Positions 7,943 through 15,810 of a stretch of 64,000 bases of DNA are shown one piece after another. Position 1 is the first letter of the stretch. Each line of letters starts with the position of its first letter. The position numbers were made by a program, and so were the translations under genes. A model generated the notes under the pieces. It searched no databases. It saw only the letters and a program-made list of their open reading frames with translations, and was not told the DNA's origin. The DNA lies in NCBI RefSeq assembly GCF_000503775.1, contig NZ_KI629785.1, positions 620,001 to 684,000 of the forward strand, given 5' to 3'. The DNA is from Brevibacillus panacihumi W25. GTDB lineage: Bacteria; Bacillota; Bacilli; Brevibacillales; Brevibacillaceae.

Positions 7943-8803
7943 TTATCCCTCCTGTTTCACCTGGGACAAGCCAATTTCACGCAAGCCATGCAGGTAGACC
8001 ATTTCTTCAGCATATTCCTTTTCATCTTCCACAGGCGTTTCCAATACGACCGGCAGATGATCAAACAGAGGAGAGACCAAAAACTTCGCCAGCGCTTCAC
8101 TGCCGATTTCTCCCTTGCCGATCTTCTCATGGCGGTCTTTTTGACTGGCAAACGGAGCTTTACTGTCATTGAAGTGAATCGCTACCAGGTGCTCGAGGTA
8201 GCCTGTCTCTTTCATCTGCTCCGTCAATTGATCAAACGTCTCCAACTGCCACTGGCCAGCCGCAAAGGAGTGGCATGTATCAAAGCAGAAGCCGATTTTT
8301 TCCGGGTAGCGGGTGGCGCCGCGAATCTCCATCAACGCCGGAATGGTCAATCCAAGCTCGGAACCTTGCCCAGCCGTATTTTCCAACAGCAGCTTTACAG
8401 AGCCTTCGTATTGGGACAAAATCATGTCCAGTGTCTCGACCATGCGTTTGATCCCGTATTCCTCCCCTTCGCCCACGTGCTTGCCGCAGTGAACGACTGC
8501 CCCGACAGCGCCATAGCTTTCAGCAATATGCAGATCTTCCAGAATGGAGCGAATCGTCACTTCCTGCAGGTCTTCCTTGGGTGTAGAGAGATTGGTGATA
8601 TAAGGAGTATGGCAGACCAAGGTGAGATCATGCTTTTGCAAAAGCTCGACGCCTTTGGCCGCATCCTTGTAATCTACTTTCTTCGGGCGAAGTCCTCTCG
8701 GGTTTTTGGTAAACACCTGCAAGGACTCAGCACCCAATTCTATCGCGTTCAGAACAGCTTTTTCCAAGCCTTTTCCGACACTAATATGGCATCCGATCTT
8801 CAA
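7943..8803 (-). CDS. nfo: Deoxyribonuclease IV (endonuclease IV, AP endonuclease)
   Basis: 286 residues, the usual length for Nfo. It cuts the backbone 5' of abasic sites in base-excision repair, using a trinuclear zinc centre. Metal-binding motifs are visible: GCHIS near residue 4, HTPY near 65, VVHCGKH near 104, LLENTAGQG near 141, FCFDTCHSFAAG near 173, HFNDSK near 210, DRHEKIGKGEIG near 222, and VLETP near 255. It appears to be the first gene of a short operon with ylaH and the 90-residue protein. Confidence 0.96.
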   Translation of the reverse strand: MKIGCHISVGKGLEKAVLNAIELGAESLQVFTKNPRGLRPKKVDYKDAAKGVELLQKHDLTLVCHTPYITNLSTPKEDLQEVTIRSILEDLHIAESYGAVGAVVHCGKHVGEGEEYGIKRMVETLDMILSQYEGSVKLLLENTAGQGSELGLTIPALMEIRGATRYPEKIGFCFDTCHSFAAGQWQLETFDQLTEQMKETGYLEHLVAIHFNDSKAPFASQKDRHEKIGKGEIGSEALAKFLVSPLFDHLPVVLETPVEDEKEYAEEMVYLHGLREIGLSQVKQEG

Positions 8804-8956
8804 TCTGGGTTCACTCCTACATCGTGATCTATCCTTTTCACTTTATCAGGTGCCGTAAGCCCTGTCAAAACTCCCGATGCAATATTTCTGCATGCTGGCG
8901 AGCGCTTCCACCCACGTGCTATGATGTCTCTATCACAAGGAAAAGGTGGGAATCGA

Positions 8957-9427
8957 ATGAGTCTTTACGAGTTTGCCGTCAAGACCATCGCGGGAGAAGA
9001 AACCACGTTGGAGGGGTACAAAGGGAAGGTTCTACTCATTGTCAATACCGCGAGCAAATGCGGATTGACACCCCAGTACAAAGGCCTGCAAGCCCTGTAT
9101 GATCGCTATGGGGAGCAAGGCTTTGTCGTGCTGGGCTTTCCGTGCAACCAATTCGCCGGACAAGAACCGGGCAGTGAAGAGGAGATCGTCCATTTTTGCG
9201 AAGCCAATTACGGTGTCACCTTTCCGCTTTACGCCAAAATTGAGGTGAATGGCGAGAATGCGCATCCCCTCTATCAATATTTGAAAGCCCATGCACCAGG
9301 TGAAGAACAGGAGATTGAATGGAATTTTGCCAAATTCCTGATCGATCGTGACGGGAAAATCGTCAAACGGATTGGTGCTCGGACGCAGCCGGAAGAATTG
9401 ACAGCGGAAATTGAAGCATTGCTGTAG
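8957..9427 (+). CDS. bsaA: Glutathione peroxidase-family thiol peroxidase
   Basis: 156 residues from the ATG at 8957, which has an AAGGTGGG site upstream; an in-frame ATG at 8921 lies before it. The thioredoxin-like fold carries the peroxidatic cysteine C35 in NTASKCG (cysteine in place of selenocysteine). It also has the GFPCNQFAGQEPG loop with a second Cys likely to act as the resolving residue, and the WNFAKFLID motif that supplies the catalytic Trp/Asn. Such Cys-GPx enzymes usually use thioredoxin as the reductant; Bacillales lack glutathione. It is divergent from nfo and probably monocistronic, with a terminator at 9465. Confidence 0.93.
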   Translation: MSLYEFAVKTIAGEETTLEGYKGKVLLIVNTASKCGLTPQYKGLQALYDRYGEQGFVVLGFPCNQFAGQEPGSEEEIVHFCEANYGVTFPLYAKIEVNGENAHPLYQYLKAHAPGEEQEIEWNFAKFLIDRDGKIVKRIGARTQPEELTAEIEALL

Positions 9428-9464
9428 GGGGGAGCATTGGCCTCCCATTTAATAATCTATAACC

Positions 9465-9495
9465 CCAAAAAGCACTGCCTTCGGGCAGTGCTTTT
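9465..9495. terminator. Bidirectional terminator between gpx and blaR-like gene
   Basis: AAAAGCACTGCC-TTCG-GGCAGTGCTTTT: a perfect stem with a UUCG loop and A/T tracts on both sides. Confidence 0.93.
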
Positions 9496-9504
9496 GTCGC
9501 AACA

Positions 9505-10887
9505 TCATTTTTGATCGTTACTTGATCCCCCTGATTTTGCTTCCTCCTCCCTTTTCTTAAATACAGCACTTTCTTCGGGAGTCAAACTCCTTATCGTCAG
9601 GGAAGTTCCAGGAGGAATTGACGGGTCTTCTTGATGTGTTATAGTAACGGATACCCCACGGGGGAATTTCTCACGGAATTCTTTTAATCTGGCTATGCTC
9701 GCAGGTGAAAAATACCCCTCCTCTATCGTGACCCGCGCTTGTTCTTCGTGTGTGAGCTCGTCAGAAAATACCGGGTGTTCATATCCTTCAAGAACGTATA
9801 CGGCTGCCCCTAATCCTTCTTCGATTACGAATTTTTGATCATCGGGCGTAAGAGCACTGAATTTCAGGTATTGTACGCCATGATATAGGATAGAATCGCC
9901 AGCATCTTTGACCTCGGGAGTTTTCTGTGCTGCCCAGACGGCTGTCGATGCACCGATTGTTCCAATGGCAATGACTGCCGCAATCGCAATCATTACTGTT
10001 TTCTTTTTCAGCCTTTGAACATTCAGTATCATGTTTAATCTCCTTTTCAATTGCTTTGCGTCGGAGGATAAGGAAGCGCAGAAGCGAACCGGAATCCCTC
10101 TCGAACCTGCCATCACGTTCAGGATCGTTTCACCATAGCGCTTTCGTTCGGCATAGGACATTTCTTTTACCACTTCTTCGTCACAGGACAGCTCGCACCA
10201 CATATGGATCTCTTTTTGGAGAATGTGAACGAAAGGATTAAACCAATGCAAGGCACTTGCTCCCAGCGTGAGCGCCTTGATCCATAAGTCTTTTCGCTTC
10301 AGATGGATCAACTCGTGACGAAACACCATGCCCAAGTCCACTTTTGCTGCAGTCTCCATAGGGAGATAAATGGTCGGTTTCCATAGCCCGACAAGAGCAG
10401 GACTCCGGATCGCTGAGCTATACGCGAGTAGGACGTTGCTTTTTATGCTGAAAGCTTCCTTCACCCACCTTAGCTGTTCGGCTGCTTCGCTGTTATCCGG
10501 TACGGGCAAACGTGTTTGCTGTAATTTCTTCATGAACCTGCGATAACAATAGACCTGCCATACGGCAAAAGCGAATGCTCCTGTGCCCCAAATACTCAGA
10601 AAGAAGAGGGCTACATCAGCAGAAAGATTCAGTTCCGGACTGGCCACTATGGTTAGATTGGACTGTGTTTGTTGTATGCTCGAAGGGAGTGCGGATATCG
10701 GAACGGTTGTTGTTTGCATAACAAGGGCTACGGGCAATAGATAAAACCCGATTGCCATTTTTCCAATTGCATATCGCCATTTCGCCGGGAAGACGACTGG
10801 CGAAATGAACCGCAACAGGAGAATGCAGATCACAACGGCGCTTCCCGCAACGGAAAGGGAAACAAGCATTTCCAGAAGTTTACTCAT
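9505..10887 (-). CDS. BlaR1/MecR1-type M56 membrane metallopeptidase sensor with short non-PBP C-terminal domain
   Basis: I prefer the ATG at 10887 (preceded by TAGGTG); a GTG at 10896 directly after the blaI stop is the alternative. Three or four N-terminal membrane helices (about 10-30, 45-60, 95-115 and a later one) surround a cytoplasmic zinc-protease domain with the M56 signature HELIHLKRKD near residue 191-200 and a downstream WCELSCDEEVV glutamate motif. After a final helix (KKTVMIAIAAVIAIGTIGAS, about 300-320) the remaining 120 or so residues are extracellular. They lack the penicillin-binding SxxK/SxN/KTG triad of true BlaR1, so the ligand is unknown. When activated, M56 sensors of this type normally inactivate the cognate BlaI repressor encoded immediately upstream. 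Confidence 0.9.
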   Translation of the reverse strand: MSKLLEMLVSLSVAGSAVVICILLLRFISPVVFPAKWRYAIGKMAIGFYLLPVALVMQTTTVPISALPSSIQQTQSNLTIVASPELNLSADVALFFLSIWGTGAFAFAVWQVYCYRRFMKKLQQTRLPVPDNSEAAEQLRWVKEAFSIKSNVLLAYSSAIRSPALVGLWKPTIYLPMETAAKVDLGMVFRHELIHLKRKDLWIKALTLGASALHWFNPFVHILQKEIHMWCELSCDEEVVKEMSYAERKRYGETILNVMAGSRGIPVRFCASLSSDAKQLKRRLNMILNVQRLKKKTVMIAIAAVIAIGTIGASTAVWAAQKTPEVKDAGDSILYHGVQYLKFSALTPDDQKFVIEEGLGAAVYVLEGYEHPVFSDELTHEEQARVTIEEGYFSPASIARLKEFREKFPRGVSVTITHQEDPSIPPGTSLTIRSLTPEESAVFKKREEEAKSGGSSNDQK

Positions 10888-10896
10888 TGCCTGCAC

Positions 10897-11271
10897 CTAC
10901 TTTTCCGAAAACCATTGCTTCAACTCTGCAATGTCTTCATCCGAAAGCTTGTCGCCGTCATACAAGGCAGCGATTAAGTTTTTGACCGATCCTTGGTATA
11001 ATCCGTCCAGTACATGTTGCGTCTCCGCCAGTTTGTAATCTTTCGGTGAGAGGATGGGAGCATACTTGTTCGTTCGGCCATGCCTTGTAGCTTCCAGCGC
11101 TCCTTTGTCCACCAGCCTCGACAGGAAGGTGGAAATTGTTTGTGCCTTCCACTCTTTGCCTCTTTGACTGAAAATACCCAGTAATTCGGTCGATGTGACA
11201 GGTGGGTCACATTCCCAAATCACCTCCATTAATTCCATTTCAGTATCAGACAACTTTTGAACATTTTTCAC
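10897..11271 (-). CDS. BlaI/MecI/CopY-family transcriptional repressor
   Basis: 124 residues from a GTG at 11271, which has GAGGTG seven bases upstream. It has a winged-helix DNA-binding domain (LSDTEMELMEVIWECDPPVT; STFLSRLVDKGALEATRHGR) and a C-terminal helical dimerisation region, the normal BlaI layout and length. It is immediately followed by the M56 sensor gene, with no intergenic space. Two palindromes of the BlaI type (core ACTACA/TGTAGT) overlap the promoter just upstream, which supports autoregulation. No beta-lactamase or other obvious target lies next to it. Confidence 0.93.
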   Translation of the reverse strand: MKNVQKLSDTEMELMEVIWECDPPVTSTELLGIFSQRGKEWKAQTISTFLSRLVDKGALEATRHGRTNKYAPILSPKDYKLAETQHVLDGLYQGSVKNLIAALYDGDKLSDEDIAELKQWFSEK

Positions 11272-11315
11272 GGGTGTACACCTCGACTTATCATTATGCG
11301 TCCATAATGATTCAA

Positions 11316-11334
11316 TTACTACAAAGTGTAGTGA
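11316..11334. promoter_or_regulatory. BlaI operator 1
   Basis: Palindrome ACTACA-AAG-TGTAGT centred at about 11325, with the symmetry extending to AATT/GATT outside. It matches the TACA/TGTA core of BlaI/MecI operators. Confidence 0.8.
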
Positions 11335-11336
11335 TT

Positions 11337-11368
11337 ACAATTTACTACGCGGTGTAGTAAATTGTCAA
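11337..11368. promoter_or_regulatory. BlaI operator 2 overlapping the promoter of the blaI-blaR-like operon
   Basis: A perfect 12-base inverted repeat ACAATTTACTAC / GTAGTAAATTGT (11337-11348 and 11354-11365). On the minus strand a consensus -35 TTGACA (11363-11368) overlaps its end. A plausible -10 (GTAAAT, 11340-11345) sits 17 bases away inside the palindrome, so a bound repressor would occlude RNA polymerase. Confidence 0.8.
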
Positions 11369-11424
11369 GTTGAGTTTCGGGAATATTTTACTTAACTTTA
11401 GATCATTCGAGCGCTTACAGGCAC

Positions 11425-11467
11425 AACAAAACGGCCTTAGTCCCATGAAGTTCGGGAGCAAGGCCGC
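11425..11467 (-). terminator. Terminator downstream of typA
   Basis: On the minus strand CGGCCTT...AAGGCCG forms the outer stem with an inner CTCCC/GGGA pairing, followed by TTTTGTTG. Confidence 0.7.
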
Positions 11468-11546
11468 TTAACGGATTATCTTATATTGTACTGTCTACTT
11501 GACGGGGACAGTTCACTCAGGAACAGCCCCATTTCTTGTTTGTAGC

Positions 11547-13388
11547 TTATGCTTGTGGCTGCGCTTCCCAGCGTTTTTGCTTTTCGTAGCGCTCGCGATC
11601 GGATTTGTTCAGGTATTTTTTGCGCAGACGAACGGATTGCGGTGTTACCTCGCACAGTTCATCATCATTCAAGTATTCCAGTGCTTCCTCGAGCGTCAGG
11701 ATGCGCGGTGTCTTCATCTTCACAGTCTCATCCTTGGTCGCAGAGCGGACGTTGGTCGCATGCTTTTCCTTACATACGTTCACAGTCAGGTCGTTGTCGC
11801 GGTTGTGCTCGCCAACGATCATACCTTCATAGACCTCTGTACCTGGATGAATGAACATAATGCCGCGATCCTCCACGGACATCAGGCCATACGTGGTCGC
11901 TGTTCCGGTCTCATGGGAGATCAATACACCTGCGTGACGGCCGCCGACTGCTCCTTGCACCAATGGACGATAGCTGTCAAACGAATGGTTCATAATCCCG
12001 TAACCGCGGGTAATCGTCAGGAACTCTGTGCTGTACCCGATCAAGCCACGAGATGGAATGATGAATTCGAGACGCACCTGGCCAAATCCATTGTTGACCA
12101 TGTTGACCATCTCGGCCTTGCGATAACCCAATGTCTCCATCACAGCTCCCGTGTACTCTTCCGGAACGTCGATGACCAGCATCTCGGCAGGCTCCATTTT
12201 TTGACCGTCAATCATGCGGATGATTACCTCTGGCTTGGATACGGCCAGTTCAAAGCCCTCGCGACGCATATTTTCCACCAGGATAGACAGATGCAATTCG
12301 CCGCGTCCAGATACGATGAACGCATCTGGTGAATCTGTTTCCTCCACACGAAGAGATACATCCGTCTCCAGCTCCGCCATCAGACGATCGCGCAGCTTGC
12401 GAGAAGTAACGTGCTTCCCTTCCCGTCCGGCAAATGGGCTGTTGTTGACCAAAAACGTCATTTGCAGGGTCGGCTCATCAATTTTCAGCAATGGCAAAGC
12501 GTCCGGATGATCGATATGGCAGACGGTTTCGCCCACGTTGATGTCATCGATACCTGCGATAGCGACGATGTCACCTGCTTTAGCTGTCTTTTGCTCAACA
12601 CGTTGCAAACCGGAGAAGCCGAACAGCTTTTGAATCCGCACTTTACTTACAGACCCGTCGCGTTTGGTAACGGAAACCATTTCATTTACGTTCATGGTTC
12701 CACGATAGATGCGACCGATCCCGATGCGACCCAAAAAGTCGTTATAATCCAGCATCGTTACCTGCATTTGCAGCGGAGCCGATTCGTCGGCATCAGGGGC
12801 TGGCATATGCTCAATGATCGCGTCAAAGAGCGGACGCAGGTCGCCTTCCAGTTTATCCGGTTCCAGACCTGCAATTCCTTGCAGACCGGATGCGTAGACA
12901 ATCGGGAATTCCAATTGTTCCTCTGTCGCATCCAAGTCGATGAACAGGTCGTACACTTCATTAATGACTTCTTGCGGACGCGCGTTGTCACGGTCCACCT
13001 TGTTTACTACCACGATTGGAGTCACGTTTGCTTCCAATGCCTTTTTCAGCACAAAACGGGTTTGCGGCATACAGCCCTCAAAGGCATCGACGATCAACAG
13101 AACGCCATCCACCATGCTCATGATCCGCTCTACTTCACCGCCGAAGTCCGCGTGACCCGGTGTGTCCAAAATGTTGATGGTGAAGTCTTTATATTTGACG
13201 GAAGTGGTCTTCGCCAAAATGGTGATCCCGCGTTCCCGTTCCAAGTCATTCGAGTCCATCATTCTCTCTTCTACGTGCTGGTTGCTGCGGAACGTACCTG
13301 ATTGAATCAAGAGCTTGTCGACCAGTGTAGTTTTCCCGTGGTCAACGTGGGCAATAATGGCAATGTTGCGTGTGTCAAGACGCTTCAT
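11547..13388 (-). CDS. typA: Translational GTPase TypA/BipA
   Basis: 613 residues, full length. The ATG at 13388 follows GAGGAGG. It is a ribosome-associated GTPase of the EF-G family, linked to stress adaptation and 50S assembly. GTPase motifs: AHVDHGKTT (G1, residues 13-21), RGITI (switch I), DTPGHADFGGEV (G3), NKVD (G4). Domains II, III and V and the TypA-specific C-terminal domain follow (RGLIGYSTEFLTITRGYGIM). It is ylaG in B. subtilis, upstream of ylaH. It is divergent from the lipoprotein gene at 13521 and appears to be transcribed alone, with a terminator at 11425. Confidence 0.97.
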   Translation of the reverse strand: MKRLDTRNIAIIAHVDHGKTTLVDKLLIQSGTFRSNQHVEERMMDSNDLERERGITILAKTTSVKYKDFTINILDTPGHADFGGEVERIMSMVDGVLLIVDAFEGCMPQTRFVLKKALEANVTPIVVVNKVDRDNARPQEVINEVYDLFIDLDATEEQLEFPIVYASGLQGIAGLEPDKLEGDLRPLFDAIIEHMPAPDADESAPLQMQVTMLDYNDFLGRIGIGRIYRGTMNVNEMVSVTKRDGSVSKVRIQKLFGFSGLQRVEQKTAKAGDIVAIAGIDDINVGETVCHIDHPDALPLLKIDEPTLQMTFLVNNSPFAGREGKHVTSRKLRDRLMAELETDVSLRVEETDSPDAFIVSGRGELHLSILVENMRREGFELAVSKPEVIIRMIDGQKMEPAEMLVIDVPEEYTGAVMETLGYRKAEMVNMVNNGFGQVRLEFIIPSRGLIGYSTEFLTITRGYGIMNHSFDSYRPLVQGAVGGRHAGVLISHETGTATTYGLMSVEDRGIMFIHPGTEVYEGMIVGEHNRDNDLTVNVCKEKHATNVRSATKDETVKMKTPRILTLEEALEYLNDDELCEVTPQSVRLRKKYLNKSDRERYEKQKRWEAQPQA

Positions 13389-13520
13389 GTGTACCTCCTC
13401 TATTTTGCATACCTTTCATATTAACAGTTCGTGAAACTCGGCACAATGGGTAGTTTTAACGGCTTGACCAGCTGAGTAAAGGGACTTCTTCTTGCCATAC
13501 TAAGCACGAGGTGATCCCTT

Positions 13521-14135
13521 TTGAACAAGTACTGGCCTATTGCCATCAGCAGTTTTCTTCTGGCCACTTCTCTTCTCGGTTGCAGTGCGCCGGGGCGCCA
13601 ATCCGGACAGGAAGCCCAAAACGGAGCCAAAACGCAAAATGTACAAGATCCGTATCAGGCTAATCGTTTTGGCAGCATTGCCCACGATTATCGAGCGACT
13701 GTCCATGATACAAACGAAAAGAACTATCGCAAGGGCTTCACATCCAATGGCTTCAACCAGCACCAGGCAGAGCTTTTGTCCAGAGCAGCCAATGATGTGC
13801 CCGGCGTCATTCGCACAAGTGCGGTCGTCCACGGTTCGGATGCCATTGTCGGGATTGTCACACGTGACAACCTCGCCCAACCGCAGATCAGGGTCGTCGA
13901 ACAGCAAGTACACTCCGCAGCAAGGGCTACCACTCCCAGCCTGCGCATCCACGTGACAGCAGATCCTGACATGTTTGCCCGTCTGCGCGCGATGAACGCA
14001 GCCATCTACCGAGAAGCCACCCACCGCGCGAACAACGCTCCCGTGCATCCTCTTGCCGGTCAGAGCTCGCTCGTACACAATTTCTCCGTCATGCTCAACG
14101 ATCTTGGTACGGGACCGAAGATGAGCCGAGAGTAA
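13521..14135 (+). CDS. YhcN/YlaJ-family lipoprotein (second copy)
   Basis: 204 residues from a TTG at 13521, set by a GAGGTGAT site six bases upstream. The signal peptide NKYWPIAISSFLLATSLLGC ends in the lipobox LLGC. The YhcN domain covers about residues 85-200 (LSRAANDVPGVIRTSAVVHGSDAIVGIV; VTADPDMFARLRAM). It shares with the gene at 1487 the motif TADPD..xRLRxM. The family is associated with spores in Bacillus. It is followed by the terminator at 14163, so it is probably monocistronic. Confidence 0.88.
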   Translation: MNKYWPIAISSFLLATSLLGCSAPGRQSGQEAQNGAKTQNVQDPYQANRFGSIAHDYRATVHDTNEKNYRKGFTSNGFNQHQAELLSRAANDVPGVIRTSAVVHGSDAIVGIVTRDNLAQPQIRVVEQQVHSAARATTPSLRIHVTADPDMFARLRAMNAAIYREATHRANNAPVHPLAGQSSLVHNFSVMLNDLGTGPKMSRE

Positions 14136-14162
14136 ACTTCTTGCAACAGCAGGTTTTGACGT

Positions 14163-14196
14163 AAAAGAGGTGCGGACAAAGTTCCGCACCTCTTGA
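14163..14196. terminator. Bidirectional terminator between YhcN-like lipoprotein gene and speD
   Basis: AAGAGGTGCGGA / TCCGCACCTCTT stem with a short loop between two converging genes. Confidence 0.8.
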
Positions 14197-14212
14197 ATAC
14201 TTACTCAATGGG

Positions 14213-14617
14213 TTACTTGCTTGCCATTTCAGCCACTTTCATTTCAGGCTCGACTACTTGCAATTCACCTGTACCGCGAACCAGCTTCTTCGCGTAGGTT
14301 TTTTCCGGTTTCAATACCGATACGAGATAGTCAATGGCAACCTGTGGATCTACAGTCTCACCACAAGTGTAGCAATCCAAAGCAGCAAAGCCGCGCTCTG
14401 GATAGGTATGAATGGACAGGTGGCTTTCCGAGAGAAGAACCAGAACGGTAGCACCTTGAGGAGAAAACTGCTTGGATTGTACGCTCAGCACCGTAGCGCC
14501 TGACGCCTCAGCAGCCTCAATCATTTCCTTTTTCAAAAATTCTGCGTCGTTCAACAAGTCAAACTGAACTCCCCATGTGTCAACAGCAACGTGTCTTCCG
14601 AAAGTCGAGTATTCCAT
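14213..14617 (-). CDS. speD: S-adenosylmethionine decarboxylase proenzyme
   Basis: 134 residues from the ATG at 14617, which follows AAGGGGGAA; an in-frame TTG at 14641 would fall in the leader hairpin. The proenzyme self-cleaves between E64 and S65 in LSESHLSIHTYPE; S65 becomes the pyruvoyl cofactor. The downstream DCYTCG motif holds the conserved catalytic Cys. It decarboxylates SAM to supply aminopropyl groups for spermidine synthesis, and partners in pathway terms with speA at 19320. A leader of about 130 bases with strong stems precedes the gene. Confidence 0.95.
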   Translation of the reverse strand: MEYSTFGRHVAVDTWGVQFDLLNDAEFLKKEMIEAAEASGATVLSVQSKQFSPQGATVLVLLSESHLSIHTYPERGFAALDCYTCGETVDPQVAIDYLVSVLKPEKTYAKKLVRGTGELQVVEPEMKVAEMASK

Positions 14618-14633
14618 CTTTCGGTTCCCCCTT

Positions 14634-14724
14634 CCTAGCAAGTGTAATGTTAAACATCGCTAGGACCTGCGTCATTCACTAACGGGGGCGGTTTCTCTCT
14701 TGTTATCCACCCTTTAAAGTGAAT
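14634..14724 (-). promoter_or_regulatory. Structured 5' leader of speD
   Basis: Two stems are visible on the minus strand. ATTCACT...AGTGAAT (14674-14724) encloses GGGTGG...CCGCCC. CCTAGC...GCTAGG (14634-14664) encloses ATGTT/AACAT and ends a few bases before the AAGGGGGAA ribosome site. I know of no described riboswitch class with this pattern; a role in controlling speD is inference. Confidence 0.5.
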
Positions 14725-14756
14725 CCTGGTTCCTAATCCTGTTTCCAACGAAAACA

Positions 14757-14785
14757 AACATAACATGCTTATGCCTATTTGACAA
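14757..14785 (-). promoter_or_regulatory. Sigma-A-type promoter of speD
   Basis: On the minus strand TTGTCA (14780-14785) and TATGTT (14757-14762) are 17 bases apart, giving a leader of about 135 bases. Confidence 0.6.
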
Positions 14786-14828
14786 TACCCTATTTTTTAG
14801 AACAATAATGAAAACCTGCCAAAACACG

Positions 14829-14863
14829 AAAAATGGACGCTGCACCTGGCGCGCCCATTTTTT
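14829..14863 (-). terminator. Terminator downstream of the 198-residue gene
   Basis: AATGGGCGCG / CGTCCATT imperfect stem followed on the minus strand by TTTTTCG, immediately after the stop at 14868. Confidence 0.65.
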
Positions 14864-14867
14864 ATCA

Positions 14868-15464
14868 TTACACTTCTAGTTCAAATAATCGTTTCGACAA
14901 TGCGGAAAGTCGCTCATCAATTGCAGTCAGCTTCTCCGGGGCAGATCTTCTCGCCCAATTTCGCAGATCCAGCCAACGGTCGGTTTCTTGACGAATCGAC
15001 TCTATCTCCTGCTCACTGCCCATTTGCTGGAAAAGCTGCTCCAGTTCCTGGGATACATAGCTCGCAGTATTTTCAAAGACGGACAATTCTTCGTCACCGG
15101 TTAGCTCCCGAATGCTGACCACCGATCCTTGATCGTAGTGGTACACCATCGTGAAGCCATCATAGATGCGGTGAACGATCCCTTGGCCGCGGAACGTCTT
15201 CATGGCTTTGCGCATCGCTTCCGCAAGCTGGCGATCTCGTATAAGATACGAGCTGTCGCAGCAGTAGCGATTGCCTGTGCGAAGGAAATTCAATTGAATC
15301 TCTCCGCTTCTATCACTCAGAATAACGTCGCGATCTCCGTTGTCGCATACTTTGACATCGACTGAAACATGTTCATTGGCGAAGAGTGAGACAAATTGTG
15401 CCAACTCTTCCTCACTCATCGTAAAATAGGCCTTGGCGTAATTGGTTGCTAAACGCTGTGCCAT
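14868..15464 (-). CDS. Uncharacterised protein, 198 residues (paralogue of the protein at 16553)
   Basis: The ATG at 15464 has a GAGGAG site upstream. The protein is soluble. A mixed alpha/beta N-terminal part (residues 1-135: VSVDVKVCDNGDRDVILSDR, GFTMVYHYDQGSVVSIREL) is followed by a helical C-terminal part with coiled-coil character (DERLSALSKRLFELEV at the end). Residues about 55-130 align with the same part of the protein at 16553-17155, and both end in a helix of the ERLxxLxxxxxxLEx type, so I infer a paralogous pair. I do not recognise a named family. It lies one base after the 70-residue ORF upstream and may be cotranscribed with it. Confidence 0.75.
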   Translation of the reverse strand: MAQRLATNYAKAYFTMSEEELAQFVSLFANEHVSVDVKVCDNGDRDVILSDRSGEIQLNFLRTGNRYCCDSSYLIRDRQLAEAMRKAMKTFRGQGIVHRIYDGFTMVYHYDQGSVVSIRELTGDEELSVFENTASYVSQELEQLFQQMGSEQEIESIRQETDRWLDLRNWARRSAPEKLTAIDERLSALSKRLFELEV

Positions 15465-15465
15465 A

Positions 15466-15678
15466 CTATCTCCTCAATTCTTTTGGTTTGCGTGGTCCAA
15501 ACGACCGCATCAGCTTCCAAACATGAGGAGAGACGCTAAGTGTCAACGAAGGAACGTTGTAGAACCTGGCCTTGCGCTTGCCCCGGTAATCGAGAATCGA
15601 TTTGGGTATTGAAGGCGGATCACCTACTTTTTGTATTTCGAAACAGCCATCCTTGACAAATCCATTATACATCATCAC
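15466..15678 (-). CDS. Hypothetical small basic protein, about 70 residues
   Basis: This ORF ends just before the start of the 198-residue gene, as in an operon. It encodes a basic peptide with KDGCFEIQKVGDPPSIPKS and a tail SFGPRKPKELRR. The start is uncertain: three consecutive ATGs at 15670-15678 lack a good Shine-Dalgarno site, and the region around 15660 contains a TATAAT that could be a promoter element instead. No family is recognised. It could be a short real gene or a leader ORF. Confidence 0.45.
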   Translation of the reverse strand: MMMYNGFVKDGCFEIQKVGDPPSIPKSILDYRGKRKARFYNVPSLTLSVSPHVWKLMRSFGPRKPKELRR

Positions 15679-15810
15679 GAATAAAAAGTCTTGAGCAAAT
15701 ACTCCATGAATTTTCGCAAAAAGACGGAATATCCGGATTTAACCGGAGGGAGAAGGAAACAACTCTCTCATGCTCCTCTATTCTTATCGTTTCATTGGAA
15801 TTGCTTGGAA

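Noticed and set aside
7988..8827. 279-codon open frame opposite nfo
   Set aside because: Antisense shadow; nfo carries all metal-binding motifs of endonuclease IV.
9505..11271. Beta-lactam resistance locus
   Set aside because: The BlaI/M56 pair lacks a penicillin-binding sensor domain and there is no beta-lactamase or PBP2a gene adjacent.
11499..12332. 277-codon open frame at the 3' end of typA on the plus strand
   Set aside because: Antisense shadow overlapping the typA C-terminal domain; no ribosome site.
12411..13301. 296-codon open frame on the plus strand inside typA
   Set aside because: Shadow of typA in an antisense frame: it is rich in Cys/His/Phe and has no conserved motif.
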